DNA of 64,000 bases, from NCBI RefSeq assembly GCF_024793895.1, contig NZ_JANUSB010000015.1, forward strand, positions 682,001 to 746,000. Reading direction: 5' to 3'. Shown piece after piece: positions 54,856 to 63,615 of the stretch. Each line of letters begins with the position of its first letter. Positions within the stretch are counted from its first letter, which is position 1. A program made the translations under genes and the position numbers. This stretch comes from Serratia sp. AKBS12. Lineage in GTDB: Bacteria; Pseudomonadota; Gammaproteobacteria; Enterobacterales; Enterobacteriaceae. The notes beneath the pieces were generated by a model that worked only from the letters and a program-made list of their open reading frames with translations, was not told the DNA's origin and did not search any database.

Positions 54856-56007
54856 GTGGCTGAAGACAGCGATCTGGAAAAAAGCGAAGCTCCCACTCCC
54901 CACCGGGTGGAAAAAGCGCGCGAAGAGGGCCAGATCCCGCGTTCACGCGAACTGACATCGATCCTGATGCTGATCGCCGGGTTGGCCATCTTGTGGGGCG
55001 GCGGCAGCAATCTGGCGCGACAGCTGGCGCAGATGCTGACCGATGGACTGCACTTTGATCACGGCATGGTCAACAACGACCGGCAAATGCTGCATCAGCT
55101 TGGCATGCTATTGCGCCAGGCGGTATGGGCGCTGCTGCCGGTGATGGCCGGACTGGTGCTGGTGGCCTTGACCGCGCCGATGCTGCTGGGTGGCATTCTG
55201 TTTAGCGGCAAATCCCTCAAGTTCGATCTGAAACGTTTGAATCCGCTTTCCGGTCTGAAACGCATATTTTCCAGTCAGGTGCTGGCGGAGTTGCTGAAAG
55301 GCGTCCTGAAAGCCTTGCTGGTCGGCTGGGTGACCGGGGTGTTTCTGTGGCACAACTGGGCGGCGATGCTGCACCTGGTGACGCAGCAGCCGCTGGACGC
55401 GTTAGCCAATGCGTTGCAAATGGTGATTTTCTGCGGCTTGCTGGTGGTGCTCGGGCTGGTGCCGATGGTGGCGTTCGATGTGTTTTATCAGCTATGGAGC
55501 CACATTAAAAAGCTGAAGATGACCAAGCAGGACATTCGCGATGAATTCAAGGAACAGGAGGGCGATCCGCACGTCAAGGGCCGTATTCGACAGCAACAGC
55601 AGGCCATTGCCCGCCGCCGTATGATGTCCGACGTGCCAAAGGCTGACGTGATCGTCACCAACCCGACCCATTACGCGGTGGCATTGCAGTACAACGACAG
55701 GCAGATGAGTGCGCCAAAGGTACTGGCCAAGGGAGCCGGCGAGATCGCGTTGCGCATTCGTGAGCTGGCGGCGCAGCACCGCATACCGACGCTTGAGGCG
55801 CCGCCGTTGGCGCGTGCGTTGTATCGCCATAGCGAGATCGGACAGCATATTCCCACCACCCTGTACGCTGCCGTGGCCGAGGTTCTGGCCTGGGTCTATC
55901 AACTGCGTCGCTGGCAGCGCGAAGGGGGGTTGATCCCGAAAAAACCTGAACGTTTACCGGTGCCGGAAGCACTGGATTTTGCTGGAGAAAGTAACGCCGA
56001 TGGCTAA
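54856..56007 (+). CDS. flhB: FlhB, flagellar export substrate-switch protein
   Basis: A 383-residue export-apparatus protein with four membrane helices and a C-terminal cytoplasmic domain cut by self-cleavage at 'VTNPTHYAVAL' (between Asn and Pro of N-P-T-H). It controls the change from rod/hook to filament export. The start is GTG 54856 (V-A-E-D-S-D), as in E. coli. The gene overlaps flhA by 8 bases. It begins the flhBAE operon, which in relatives is class II, activated by FlhDC. Confidence 0.97.
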   Translation: MAEDSDLEKSEAPTPHRVEKAREEGQIPRSRELTSILMLIAGLAILWGGGSNLARQLAQMLTDGLHFDHGMVNNDRQMLHQLGMLLRQAVWALLPVMAGLVLVALTAPMLLGGILFSGKSLKFDLKRLNPLSGLKRIFSSQVLAELLKGVLKALLVGWVTGVFLWHNWAAMLHLVTQQPLDALANALQMVIFCGLLVVLGLVPMVAFDVFYQLWSHIKKLKMTKQDIRDEFKEQEGDPHVKGRIRQQQQAIARRRMMSDVPKADVIVTNPTHYAVALQYNDRQMSAPKVLAKGAGEIALRIRELAAQHRIPTLEAPPLARALYRHSEIGQHIPTTLYAAVAEVLAWVYQLRRWQREGGLIPKKPERLPVPEALDFAGESNADG

Positions 56008-58078
56008 TTTGGCCTCCCTGCTTCGTTTGCCGGGTAATTTTAAAGATACGCAGTGGCAGGTTTTGGCCGGCCCGATCCTTATCCTGCTGATATTGTCGAT
56101 GATGGTGCTGCCATTGCCGGCCTTTATCCTCGATTTGCTGTTTACCTTCAATATTGCCTTGTCGATCATGGTGCTGCTGGTGGCGATGTTCACCCAGCGG
56201 ACGCTGGAGTTCGCCGCGTTCCCGACCATATTGCTGTTTTCCACCTTGCTGCGCCTGTCGCTGAACGTGGCGTCGACGCGCATCATCCTGATGGAAGGAC
56301 ACACTGGTTCCGCTGCGGCAGGGCGGGTAGTGGAAGCCTTCGGTCATTTTCTGGTTGGCGGTAACTTCGCCATCGGCATCGTGGTGTTTATCATTCTGGT
56401 GCTGATCAACTTTATGGTGATCACCAAGGGCGCCGGGCGCATTGCCGAAGTTGGCGCGCGTTTTGTGCTGGACGGCATGCCGGGCAAGCAGATGGCGATC
56501 GACGCCGATCTCAACGCCGGCCTGATTGGCGAAGACGAAGCGAAAAAGCGCCGCGCCGAAGTGACGCAGGAAGCAGACTTTTACGGCTCGATGGACGGCG
56601 CCAGCAAGTTCGTGCGCGGCGACGCGGTTGCCGGTCTGATGATCATGGTGATTAACGTGGTTGGCGGTTTGCTGGTTGGCGTTATCCAGCATGGCATGTC
56701 ACTCGGCAGCGCTGCCGAAAGCTACACCTTGCTGACTATCGGTGACGGTCTGGTGGCACAGATCCCGGCGCTGGTGATCTCGACGGCGGCCGGGGTGATC
56801 GTCACCCGCGTGGCGACCGATCAGGACGTCGGTGAACAGATGGTCGGTCAACTGTTCAACAATCCGCGGGTCATGCTGCTCAGCGCCGGCGTGCTGGGGT
56901 TGCTCGGCATGGTGCCGGGTATGCCGAATCTGGTGTTCCTGCTGTTTACCGCCGCCTTGCTCGCCCTGGCCTGGTGGCTGCGCGGGCGTGAGCGGCAGCC
57001 AGTGCAGCCCCCTGAACCGACGGTAGCGCAAGACAACCCACAGGCGGTGGAGGCCAGTTGGTCTGACGTACAGCTGGAAGACCCGCTCGGCATGGAGGTC
57101 GGCTATCGACTGATCCCGATGGTCGACTTCCAGCAGGATGGCGAACTGCTCGGCCGTATTCGCAGCATACGCAAGAAGTTTGCCCAGGAAATGGGCTATC
57201 TGCCGCCGGTGGTGCACATTCGCGATAACCTGGAATTGCCGCCGGCCAGCTACCGCATTCTGATGAAGGGGGTAGAGATCGGTAGCGGCGAAGCGCATCC
57301 GGGGCGCTGGCTGGCGATTAACCCCGGCAATGCCGCCGGCACGCTGGCGGGAGAAAAAACCGTCGATCCGGCCTTTGGACTGGAGGCGGTGTGGATTGAC
57401 AGCGCGCTGCGCGAACAGGCGCAGATCCAGGGCTTTACCGTGGTGGAAGCCAGCACGGTGGTGGCGACGCATTTGAATCACCTGATTGGCCAGTTCGCCA
57501 GTGAACTGTTTGGCCGTCAGGAGGCGCAGCAATTGCTCGATCGCGTCACGCAGGAAATGCCAAAGCTGACCGAAGATTTTATCCCCGGAGTAGTGTCGCT
57601 GACCACGGTGCATAAAGTGCTGCAGAATCTGTTGGCGGAGCGGGTGTCGATTCGTGATATGCGCACCATTATTGAAACGCTGGCGGAGCATGCGCCGGCA
57701 CAGAGCGATCCGTACGAATTGACTACCGTGGTACGGGTGGCGCTCGGACGCGCCATTACCCAGCAGTGGTTCCCGGGTCAGGGCGAAATACAGGTTATCG
57801 GGCTGGATACCCAGCTTGAACGCTTGCTGTTGCAGGCGCTGCAAGGTGGCGGCGGTCTGGAGCCGGGGTTGGCGGATCGTTTGCTGGATCAGGCGCGACA
57901 GGCGCTGCAACGCCAGGAAATGCTCAGCGCGCCACCGGTGCTGCTGGTTAACCACGCCTTGCGCGCACTACTGACGCGCTTTCTGCGCCGCAGCCTGCCG
58001 CAAATGGTGGTGCTGTCGAACCTGGAAATCAACGACGAGCGGCAAATTCGCATGACCGCCACCATCGGTGCGGCATGA
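56000..58078 (+). CDS. flhA: FlhA, flagellar export gate protein
   Basis: A 692-residue protein of the FHIPEP family: about eight membrane helices in the first 330 residues, the FHIPEP loop ('LRLSLNVASTRIILMEGHTGSAAAGRVVEAFG', 'VLDGMPGKQMAIDADLNAGLI', 'FVRGDAVAGLMIM') and a large cytoplasmic domain that binds chaperone-substrate pairs. It forms the nonameric gate using the proton gradient. ATG 56000 lies inside the end of flhB and gives the family start MANLASLLRLP. Confidence 0.98.
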   Translation: MANLASLLRLPGNFKDTQWQVLAGPILILLILSMMVLPLPAFILDLLFTFNIALSIMVLLVAMFTQRTLEFAAFPTILLFSTLLRLSLNVASTRIILMEGHTGSAAAGRVVEAFGHFLVGGNFAIGIVVFIILVLINFMVITKGAGRIAEVGARFVLDGMPGKQMAIDADLNAGLIGEDEAKKRRAEVTQEADFYGSMDGASKFVRGDAVAGLMIMVINVVGGLLVGVIQHGMSLGSAAESYTLLTIGDGLVAQIPALVISTAAGVIVTRVATDQDVGEQMVGQLFNNPRVMLLSAGVLGLLGMVPGMPNLVFLLFTAALLALAWWLRGRERQPVQPPEPTVAQDNPQAVEASWSDVQLEDPLGMEVGYRLIPMVDFQQDGELLGRIRSIRKKFAQEMGYLPPVVHIRDNLELPPASYRILMKGVEIGSGEAHPGRWLAINPGNAAGTLAGEKTVDPAFGLEAVWIDSALREQAQIQGFTVVEASTVVATHLNHLIGQFASELFGRQEAQQLLDRVTQEMPKLTEDFIPGVVSLTTVHKVLQNLLAERVSIRDMRTIIETLAEHAPAQSDPYELTTVVRVALGRAITQQWFPGQGEIQVIGLDTQLERLLLQALQGGGGLEPGLADRLLDQARQALQRQEMLSAPPVLLVNHALRALLTRFLRRSLPQMVVLSNLEINDERQIRMTATIGAA

Positions 58079-58482
58079 TGTGGCGTGTCCTGGCTGTGCT
58101 CTGGGGTTTGGCCGCCGGGTCGGTGCAGGCGGTTTCCGGCTCCTGGGTGGCCGACAGCGTGGGCGTTTCACTCGGCCATGGCGGGGTGCGCTTGGCATCG
58201 CCGCCGCTACGCCCACCGAACGCATTGCCAGAGGCCAGCGCGCGCATTACCAGCATTAGCTGGCGCTACCGGCTGGCATCCAGCGCACCCGCCGGGCTGC
58301 GGGTTGAATTATGCATGCCGGGGCGCTGCATAGCGCTAGAGGGGGGCAGCGGCCGCAGCGAGGCGTTGCAAGGGGAGCTTGCCAACGGCGAATTTTACTT
58401 TGTTTACTCGATTCAAACGCGCGGTACGGTGTTCCCGCCGCTGCGGGTACTGAGCAACCAGCTGATTGTCAATTACCAATAG
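58075..58482 (+). CDS. flhE: FlhE, periplasmic flagellar accessory protein
   Basis: A 135-residue secreted protein: signal peptide (MMWRVLAVLWGLAAGSVQA), then a beta-rich domain with one cysteine pair ('VELCMPGRCIALEGG') and 'FYFVYSIQTRGTVFPPLRVLSNQLIVNYQ'. FlhE is thought to plug or control proton leakage through the flagellar export gate. Its ATG overlaps the flhA stop by 4 bases. It ends only 3 bases from a convergent antitoxin-like gene. Confidence 0.9.
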   Translation: MMWRVLAVLWGLAAGSVQAVSGSWVADSVGVSLGHGGVRLASPPLRPPNALPEASARITSISWRYRLASSAPAGLRVELCMPGRCIALEGGSGRSEALQGELANGEFYFVYSIQTRGTVFPPLRVLSNQLIVNYQ

Positions 58483-58485
58483 CGT

Positions 58486-58698
58486 TCAGCCGAGGATTGT
58501 CAAACCGTTGTGCTCCACCAGTGACAGCAGCTTCATGGCGGCCGAGTCGGGTTGAGCTTCTCCGCGCTCCCATTTTTGCAGCGCTTTTTTACTGACGTTC
58601 AGATACAGGGCAAACACCGGCTGGCTGACGTTTTCACGCTCGCGCAGCGCGCGGATATCGGCGGGCGTATAGTGTTTTACCGGCCGCAGACACAGCAT
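58486..58698 (-). pseudogene. HigA-like HTH antitoxin remnant
   Basis: A ~70-residue XRE-type helix-turn-helix ('YTPADIRALRERENVSQPVFALYLNVSKKALQKWERGEAQPDSAAMKLLSLVEHNGL') typical of HigA antitoxins that follow a RelE/HigB toxin. The usual N-terminal ~30 residues before the HTH are missing. It begins right at the stop of a truncated toxin frame, so a deletion has probably fused the two. The HTH itself looks intact and might still bind the palindrome at 58799-58819. Convergent with flhE. Confidence 0.65.
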
Positions 58699-58699
58699 G

Positions 58700-58777
58700 T
58701 CAAAGGTGCGTGCTATCGCTGATGCGTTTTTTTGCGGCAAAGGCTTGAAAGGTTTTGCTGAGATAAATATCAACCAT
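58700..58777 (-). pseudogene. N-terminal remnant of a RelE/HigB-type toxin
   Basis: A 25-codon frame, preceded by AGGGAG, reads M-V-D-I-Y-L-S-K-T-F-Q-A-F-A-A-K-K-R-I-S and stops. This matches the N-terminus of RelE/HigB-family toxins encoded before HigA-type antitoxins ('..IY..K.F..FA.K..I'). The catalytic C-terminal two-thirds are gone. With the shortened antitoxin next to it, this marks an internal deletion that disarmed the locus. Recognition of so short a segment is tentative. Confidence 0.5.
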
Positions 58778-58798
58778 TGCGACTCCCTGTTGAACCTA

Positions 58799-58819
58799 TC
58801 TATACCCATGAAGGGTATA
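58799..58819 (-). promoter_or_regulatory. Palindromic operator of the decayed toxin-antitoxin locus
   Basis: CTATACCC and GGGTATAG form a perfect 8-bp inverted repeat around ATGAA, about 20-40 bases upstream of the toxin remnant's ATG. TATAC elements give a promoter-like core. Type II antitoxins autoregulate through such palindromes. Coordinates are accurate to within a base or two. Confidence 0.6.
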
Positions 58820-59007
58820 GAGCAAGTGATTTCACCGGCAGAGAGACTGGACAGAAAATGCGTTGAATGGAAGGCGCGAGCGCAGGATGTGCGCGCTGTT
58901 AGCCATGAATTGATAACGGCTTGAATGCTGTTTCAACCCGCTTGCACGGCGTATCGCCAAATAGGCAACGGCATCCGGCGGCTGAATGCCGCAGATGTGC
59001 CGGGTGA

Positions 59008-59442
59008 CTATACGCCGATTTTGCGCCCCAGCACGCTGCCGGCCCGCGATTGGCCATCGGGGCCGTACAGGGTTTTATTGTGCCTGTTCAGCACCGTCAG
59101 CGCGGCGGCGTTGTGCTCGATATGGCGGCTGAGCAGCAGGCCATTATGCTGATTGCTGTCGCGCAGGCGCTGGCCAATCTGCTGGATCTGCTGCCAACGC
59201 GCTGCCAGCGTCGCTACGCCGGCATAGGGCGCCTGCAGGTGGCTGGCGTGCTCCAGCTCCAGTCGCCGTTGTTCCAGGTAATTCACCGTGGCCAACAGTT
59301 GGCTCTTGCCGTCGGTAATACGTTGCAATGCCACGCCCGGCAACGGCCCGGCGCAAAGCAGGTTGTGTTCTTGCGCCAGCACGCTGTCCAGCGCGTCGAG
59401 CGTTTCCAGCAGTTTATCCAGGTGCTGCGCCAGGCTTTCCAT
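59008..59442 (-). CDS. flgN: FlgN, export chaperone for hook-filament junction proteins
   Basis: A 144-residue helical protein of the FlgN family ('LAQHLDKLLETLDALDSVLAQEHNLL', 'ALQRITDGKSQLLATVNYLEQRRLELE', 'LNRHNKTLYGPDGQSRAGSVLGRKIGV'). It escorts FlgK and FlgL to the export gate. It lies 41 bases after flgM and is transcribed with it from the sigma-28 promoter and, by read-through, from flgA. Confidence 0.95.
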   Translation of the reverse strand: MESLAQHLDKLLETLDALDSVLAQEHNLLCAGPLPGVALQRITDGKSQLLATVNYLEQRRLELEHASHLQAPYAGVATLAARWQQIQQIGQRLRDSNQHNGLLLSRHIEHNAAALTVLNRHNKTLYGPDGQSRAGSVLGRKIGV

Positions 59443-59483
59443 CTTGATTGATTACCTTCCGTTAACCACCGAGTTCGGACCGC

Positions 59484-59795
59484 TCAGCCGCGGGCGGGAG
59501 CGATCGGGTTGTCGTTTTGCATCTCTTGCAGCAGCGCGTCGGCAATTTTGCCGGCATCCATTTTCAAATCGCCGTTGCGGATAGCCTGTTTGATGGCTTC
59601 CACCCGGCCCATATCGATATCCTGGCTGCCCGGTTGCATCAGGCGCGCTTGTGCATCGCTCAGTTTGACCTGCGTAGCGCTGACGCCAGTTTCCGAGTGC
59701 GCATTTTTTGGCGGTTTAAGGCTGTTTTCCGCTGCGGTGTCGCGTGGCTGTACCGCCGGAACGGCTGGTAACCGTTGAGTGCGTTCGATACTCAT
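59484..59795 (-). CDS. flgM: FlgM, anti-sigma-28 factor
   Basis: A 103-residue protein with a disordered N-terminal half and the conserved C-terminal sigma-binding part ('ATQVKLSDAQARLMQ', 'DIDMGRVEAIKQAIRNGDLKMDAGKIADALLQEMQ'). FlgM holds FliA inactive until it is exported through the finished hook. The ATG at 59795 follows GGAG; the in-frame TTG two codons earlier is less likely. Confidence 0.96.
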   Translation of the reverse strand: MSIERTQRLPAVPAVQPRDTAAENSLKPPKNAHSETGVSATQVKLSDAQARLMQPGSQDIDMGRVEAIKQAIRNGDLKMDAGKIADALLQEMQNDNPIAPARG

Positions 59796-59878
59796 GTTCA
59801 ATCTCCATCACCACGACCACACGTGGCGGTTATGGCGTTTGTTGCCCGTGGAGGCGTTAACTGGGTGTTATGGTTGTA

Positions 59879-59905
59879 GTATCGGCACGGTGTGGCAAAC
59901 CTTTA
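59879..59905 (-). promoter_or_regulatory. Sigma-28 promoter of flgMN
   Basis: On the minus strand TAAA (complement of 59902-59905), a 15-base spacer, and GCCGATAC (complement of 59879-59886) match the FliA consensus but for the last base. It lies between flgA and flgM, 84 bases before the flgM ATG, as in E. coli and Salmonella. Confidence 0.88.
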
Positions 59906-59910
59906 CTTTT

Positions 59911-60564
59911 TTATAACGTCACGCGGATGGCGCCATCGTCGCCGGCGATACCGCTGACGATTTGGCCCGAGGACATGCGCACGCGTACGCGATCGTCGGC
60001 GGCGGCATTGTTCATCGCCTTGCCAGCGCCGCTGATGCTAAAGCCCTCGCCCTGTGCGGTTACCTGTACCGGTTGGCCGGCCTTGATAACCCAGGCGCGC
60101 CGCAGCATCGACAGCGTCAACGGCTGACCGGGGCCGAGATTGCGCAGACTGACCGCACCTATCGCACGACGGCTGTCGGACAGCATGCGCGGCGGCAGCG
60201 TATCCAGACGGCCGGTTTTCAGCGTCACGTCTTCAGCGGTCAGGATGCTGCCGGCGCTGATACTGCGCGCCGTCACCAGATAACGGCCGACCACCTGCAC
60301 CTGGGTCTGTATAAAGCTGCGCTGCTGCCCGCAACGGGCGGAAACGCTGATATTACCCCAGCGGCGCGCGTTGCTGGCCAAGGCCAGCTGCGGGCGTGCG
60401 CAGGGCGGCCATTGCGCGGCAGGGGTGCGAACCCGTACCGTCACCGCGACCGGGCTAGCGCCGAACTGCGCCTTGATAAAACTGTCGATCTGCGCCGCCA
60501 GATCCTCGGCGCGTGCGTTGAAGCTAAACAGCAGCGCCATCAGCAACAGATATCCTCTCTTCAT
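59911..60564 (-). CDS. flgA: FlgA, periplasmic P-ring assembly chaperone
   Basis: A 217-residue protein: signal peptide (MKRGYLLLMALLFSFNARA), then SAF-type and FlgA C-terminal domains ('VGRYLVTARSISAGSILTAEDVTLKTGRLDTLP', 'AVSLRNLGPGQPLTLSMLRRAWVIKAGQPVQVTAQGEGFSISGAGKAMNNA'). It helps FlgI form the P ring. ATG 60564 is chosen for the signal peptide and a GGAG upstream. Divergent from flgB across 194 bp, which should hold back-to-back FlhDC-dependent promoters. Confidence 0.95.
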   Translation of the reverse strand: MKRGYLLLMALLFSFNARAEDLAAQIDSFIKAQFGASPVAVTVRVRTPAAQWPPCARPQLALASNARRWGNISVSARCGQQRSFIQTQVQVVGRYLVTARSISAGSILTAEDVTLKTGRLDTLPPRMLSDSRRAIGAVSLRNLGPGQPLTLSMLRRAWVIKAGQPVQVTAQGEGFSISGAGKAMNNAAADDRVRVRMSSGQIVSGIAGDDGAIRVTL

Positions 60565-60758
60565 CCCGGCTCCTCGACGTTGATGACAGTGGCGTGCGCC
60601 ATGTCCCAAGCGCGGTCGATTGTCTCCGTGCCAAGTGTACCCCGAGTGTTGGCCGGCTAAGCAGACAAATAGCGACGCATTTTGCCCTTATTCCCGCGAT
60701 AGCGTGGCAAGGGGGGCGTTTATGCTGTCGGCTCCAAATTCCAACCTCGTGAGGGAGC

Positions 60759-61172
60759 ATGCTCGACAAACTGGACGCTGCTCTGCGTTTTGGGCAGGAG
60801 GCGCTGAACCTGCGCGCCCAGCGGCAGGAAATTCTGGCGGGCAATATTGCCAACGCAGACACCCCCGGCTATCAGGCACGGGACATCGATTTTGCCAGCC
60901 AGTTGAACAAGGTGATGGCGCAAGGGCGCGCCAGCGGTAGCGGCGTGGCGCTTAGCCTGACGTCGGCGCGGCACATTCCGGCGCAAAACCTGCAGCCGCC
61001 GCAGCTGGATTTGCTGTTCCGCGTGCCGGATCAGCCATCGATCGACGGCAATACGGTGGATATGGATCGCGAACGTACCAATTTCGCCGATAACAGCCTG
61101 AAATACCAAACCGATCTGACGCTGCTCAACGGCCAGATCAAGGGAATGATGTCAGTGTTGCAATCAGGATAA
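60759..61172 (+). CDS. flgB: FlgB, proximal rod protein
   Basis: A 137-residue axial protein ('[38 protein letters not shown]', '[36 protein letters not shown]'). The N- and C-terminal helices pack in the rod core. The ATG follows GAGGGAG. First gene of flgBCDEF..., exported by the flagellar type III system. Confidence 0.97.
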   Translation: MLDKLDAALRFGQEALNLRAQRQEILAGNIANADTPGYQARDIDFASQLNKVMAQGRASGSGVALSLTSARHIPAQNLQPPQLDLLFRVPDQPSIDGNTVDMDRERTNFADNSLKYQTDLTLLNGQIKGMMSVLQSG

Positions 61173-61177
61173 AACCT

Positions 61178-61582
61178 ATGTCGTTACTCAATATTTTTGA
61201 TATTTCCGGCTCGGCGTTGTCAGCCCAATCGCAGCGTCTGAACGTCAGCGCCAGCAACATGGCCAACGCCGACAGCGTCAGTGGGCCGGATGGGCAACCT
61301 TACCGCGCCAAGCAGGTGGTGTTTGAGGTGGCCGCCGCGCCCGGCCAGTCAACCGGCGGCGTGCGCGTGGCCAGCATCGTCGACGATCCCGCGCCGGAGC
61401 GCCTGGTGTTTCAACCGGGCAACCCGCTGGCGGATGCCAAAGGTTATGTGCGTATGCCCAACGTCGACGTGGTGGGCGAAATGGTCAACACCATTTCCGC
61501 CTCGCGCAGCTATCAGGCCAACGTTGAAGTTCTCAACACCACCAAATCGATGATGATGAAAACCCTGACGCTGGGTCAATAA
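61178..61582 (+). CDS. flgC: FlgC, proximal rod protein
   Basis: A 134-residue rod protein ('[35 protein letters not shown]', '[45 protein letters not shown]'). The Asn-Ala-rich N-terminal motif is shared by axial proteins. It starts 5 bases after flgB. Confidence 0.97.
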   Translation: MSLLNIFDISGSALSAQSQRLNVSASNMANADSVSGPDGQPYRAKQVVFEVAAAPGQSTGGVRVASIVDDPAPERLVFQPGNPLADAKGYVRMPNVDVVGEMVNTISASRSYQANVEVLNTTKSMMMKTLTLGQ

Positions 61583-61594
61583 CCGGAGCTCCCC

Positions 61595-62284
61595 ATGGGC
61601 ATTGCCGCAACCACCAATGAACCACTGGACAACACCGTCGCCGGCGTTAACGCCAACCGCAGCGTCGGCGGCAACACCAGCCAGGATCTGCACAACAGTT
61701 TCCTGACGCTGCTGGTGGCGCAGTTGAAAAATCAGGATCCCACCAACCCGATGCAGAACAATGAGCTGACCTCGCAATTGGCGCAGATCAATACCGTCAG
61801 CGGCATCGAAAAACTCAATACCACGCTCGGTGCCATTTCCGGCCAGATCAACAGCAACCAGTCGCTGCAGGCCAGTGCGCTGATCGGCCACGGAGTGATG
61901 GTGCCGGGGAAAGACATTCTGGTTGGCAGCAAAGAAGGCAAAGTCAGCACCACGCCGTTCGGCGTCGAGCTGGAACGGGCGGCGGACAGCGTCACTGCCA
62001 CCATCAGTGACGCCAGCGGCAAGGTGGTACGCACCATCGAGGTCGGCGGGCTGACCGCCGGCGTGCATGCGTTCACCTGGGACGGCACGCTGGAAGACGG
62101 CAGCAACGCGCCGGACGGCGCCTATAGCGTGGCGCTGAACGCCAAGAGCAACGGCGAACAGTTGGTGGCAAACCCGTTGCGCTTTGCGATGGTGAACGGC
62201 GTTACCCGCAACGGCGACGGCGCCTTGCTGGATCTTGGTCTGGCGGGCAGCGCGTCGCTTGAAGACGTGCGACAGATCTTGTAA
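61595..62284 (+). CDS. flgD: FlgD, hook cap protein
   Basis: A 229-residue hook-scaffolding protein: N-terminal export and cap region ('DLHNSFLTLLVAQLKNQDPTNPMQNNELTSQLAQINTVSGIEKLNT'), then a FlgD Ig-like/tudor domain ('VRTIEVGGLTAGVHAFTWDGTLEDGSNAPDGAYSVALNA'). It caps the growing hook and is replaced by FlgK. It starts 12 bases after flgC. Confidence 0.97.
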   Translation: MGIAATTNEPLDNTVAGVNANRSVGGNTSQDLHNSFLTLLVAQLKNQDPTNPMQNNELTSQLAQINTVSGIEKLNTTLGAISGQINSNQSLQASALIGHGVMVPGKDILVGSKEGKVSTTPFGVELERAADSVTATISDASGKVVRTIEVGGLTAGVHAFTWDGTLEDGSNAPDGAYSVALNAKSNGEQLVANPLRFAMVNGVTRNGDGALLDLGLAGSASLEDVRQIL

Positions 62285-62360
62285 AGGGGCGGTATGCAGC
62301 CTCGACACGCAGTATTTCAGCTGCGGCTATTTCAATTGATATTCGTTTTGGAGACTACAC

Positions 62361-63596
62361 ATGGCCTTTTCTCAGGCGGTCAGCGGCTTAAATGCGGCGG
62401 CCACTAATCTGGACGTGATCGGTAACAATATTGCCAACTCGGCGACCGCCGGCTTCAAGTCCGGCAGCGTGTCCTTTGCCGACATGTTTGCCGGTTCACA
62501 GGTCGGGCTGGGCGTCAAAGTGGCTGGCATCACCCAGAACTTCAACGGTGGCACGACCACCAGCACCAACCGTGCACTGGACGTTGCCATCACCGAAAAC
62601 GGCTTCTTCCGCATGCAGGACAGCGACGGCGGCATTTTCTACAGCCGCAATGGCCAGTTCAAGCTGGATGAAAACCGCAACCTGGTCAACATGCAGGGGC
62701 TGAATCTGACCGGTTATCCGGCGGCCGGTACACCACCGACCATTCAGCAGGGGGCGGATCCGGTGCCGCTGAGCATTCCGGAAGGCATGATGAACGCCAA
62801 ATCGACTACCTCCGGCAGCATGGTCGCCAACCTGAAATCGACCCACAGCGTACCAGCCAACGGCACCTTCGATCCGAACAAATCGGATTCTTACAACTAT
62901 GTAAACACCATTACTACCTACGACTCATTGGGCAATGCGCATAACGTGAACGCCTATTTTGTCAAAACCGCCGACAACAAATGGGATGTCTATACCCAGG
63001 ACGGCAGCGTCACCGGCGCCCCGGCCGCCAAGGCCGGTAGCCTGAACTTCAATACAAGCGGCGCGCTGACCGAAACGCTGGATGCCAATGGTGTGGCAAC
63101 CGCCGACTTCAATCTGACCATCCCGATGTCTGCCAAAGACGGTGCACCAGCACAGAACTTCACGCTCAGCTTTGCCGGCAGCATGCAGCAGAACGTTGGC
63201 AGCGACTCGGTGAGCAAAGTGGCGCAGAACGGCTATACCGCCGGGGAATACAACAACTTCCAGATCGAAAAAGACGGCACCGTGGTTGGCATTTACTCCA
63301 ACCAGCAGAAACAGGTACTGGGTCAAATCGTGCTGGCCAATTTCTCCAACCCGGAAGGTCTGGCGTCGAAGGGCGATAACGTGTGGCAGGAAACCGGAGC
63401 ATCCGGGCAGCCGCGGGTCGGCACTGCCGGCGGTGGCGGGTTCGGCAACCTGACCAGCGGCGCGCTGGAAGCTTCCAACGTCGATCTGAGCCAGGAACTG
63501 GTCAACATGATCGTCGCGCAGCGTAACTATCAGTCAAACGCGCAAACCATCAAAACCCAGGATTCGATCCTGCAAACGCTGGTCAGCCTGCGTTAA
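62361..63596 (+). CDS. flgE: FlgE, hook protein
   Basis: A 411-residue hook subunit: 'QAVSGLNAAATNLDVIGNNIANSATAGFKSGSVSFADMF' at the N-terminus, variable D1/D2 domains, and the conserved end 'GALEASNVDLSQELVNMIVAQRNYQSNAQTIKTQDSILQTLVSLR'. About 130 copies form the universal joint. The ATG follows TTGGAG. A 76-bp gap from flgD leaves room for an mRNA element, but none is obvious. Confidence 0.98.
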   Translation: MAFSQAVSGLNAAATNLDVIGNNIANSATAGFKSGSVSFADMFAGSQVGLGVKVAGITQNFNGGTTTSTNRALDVAITENGFFRMQDSDGGIFYSRNGQFKLDENRNLVNMQGLNLTGYPAAGTPPTIQQGADPVPLSIPEGMMNAKSTTSGSMVANLKSTHSVPANGTFDPNKSDSYNYVNTITTYDSLGNAHNVNAYFVKTADNKWDVYTQDGSVTGAPAAKAGSLNFNTSGALTETLDANGVATADFNLTIPMSAKDGAPAQNFTLSFAGSMQQNVGSDSVSKVAQNGYTAGEYNNFQIEKDGTVVGIYSNQQKQVLGQIVLANFSNPEGLASKGDNVWQETGASGQPRVGTAGGGGFGNLTSGALEASNVDLSQELVNMIVAQRNYQSNAQTIKTQDSILQTLVSLR

Positions 63597-63615
63597 TCGC
63601 GTCAAGGGGTAAGCA

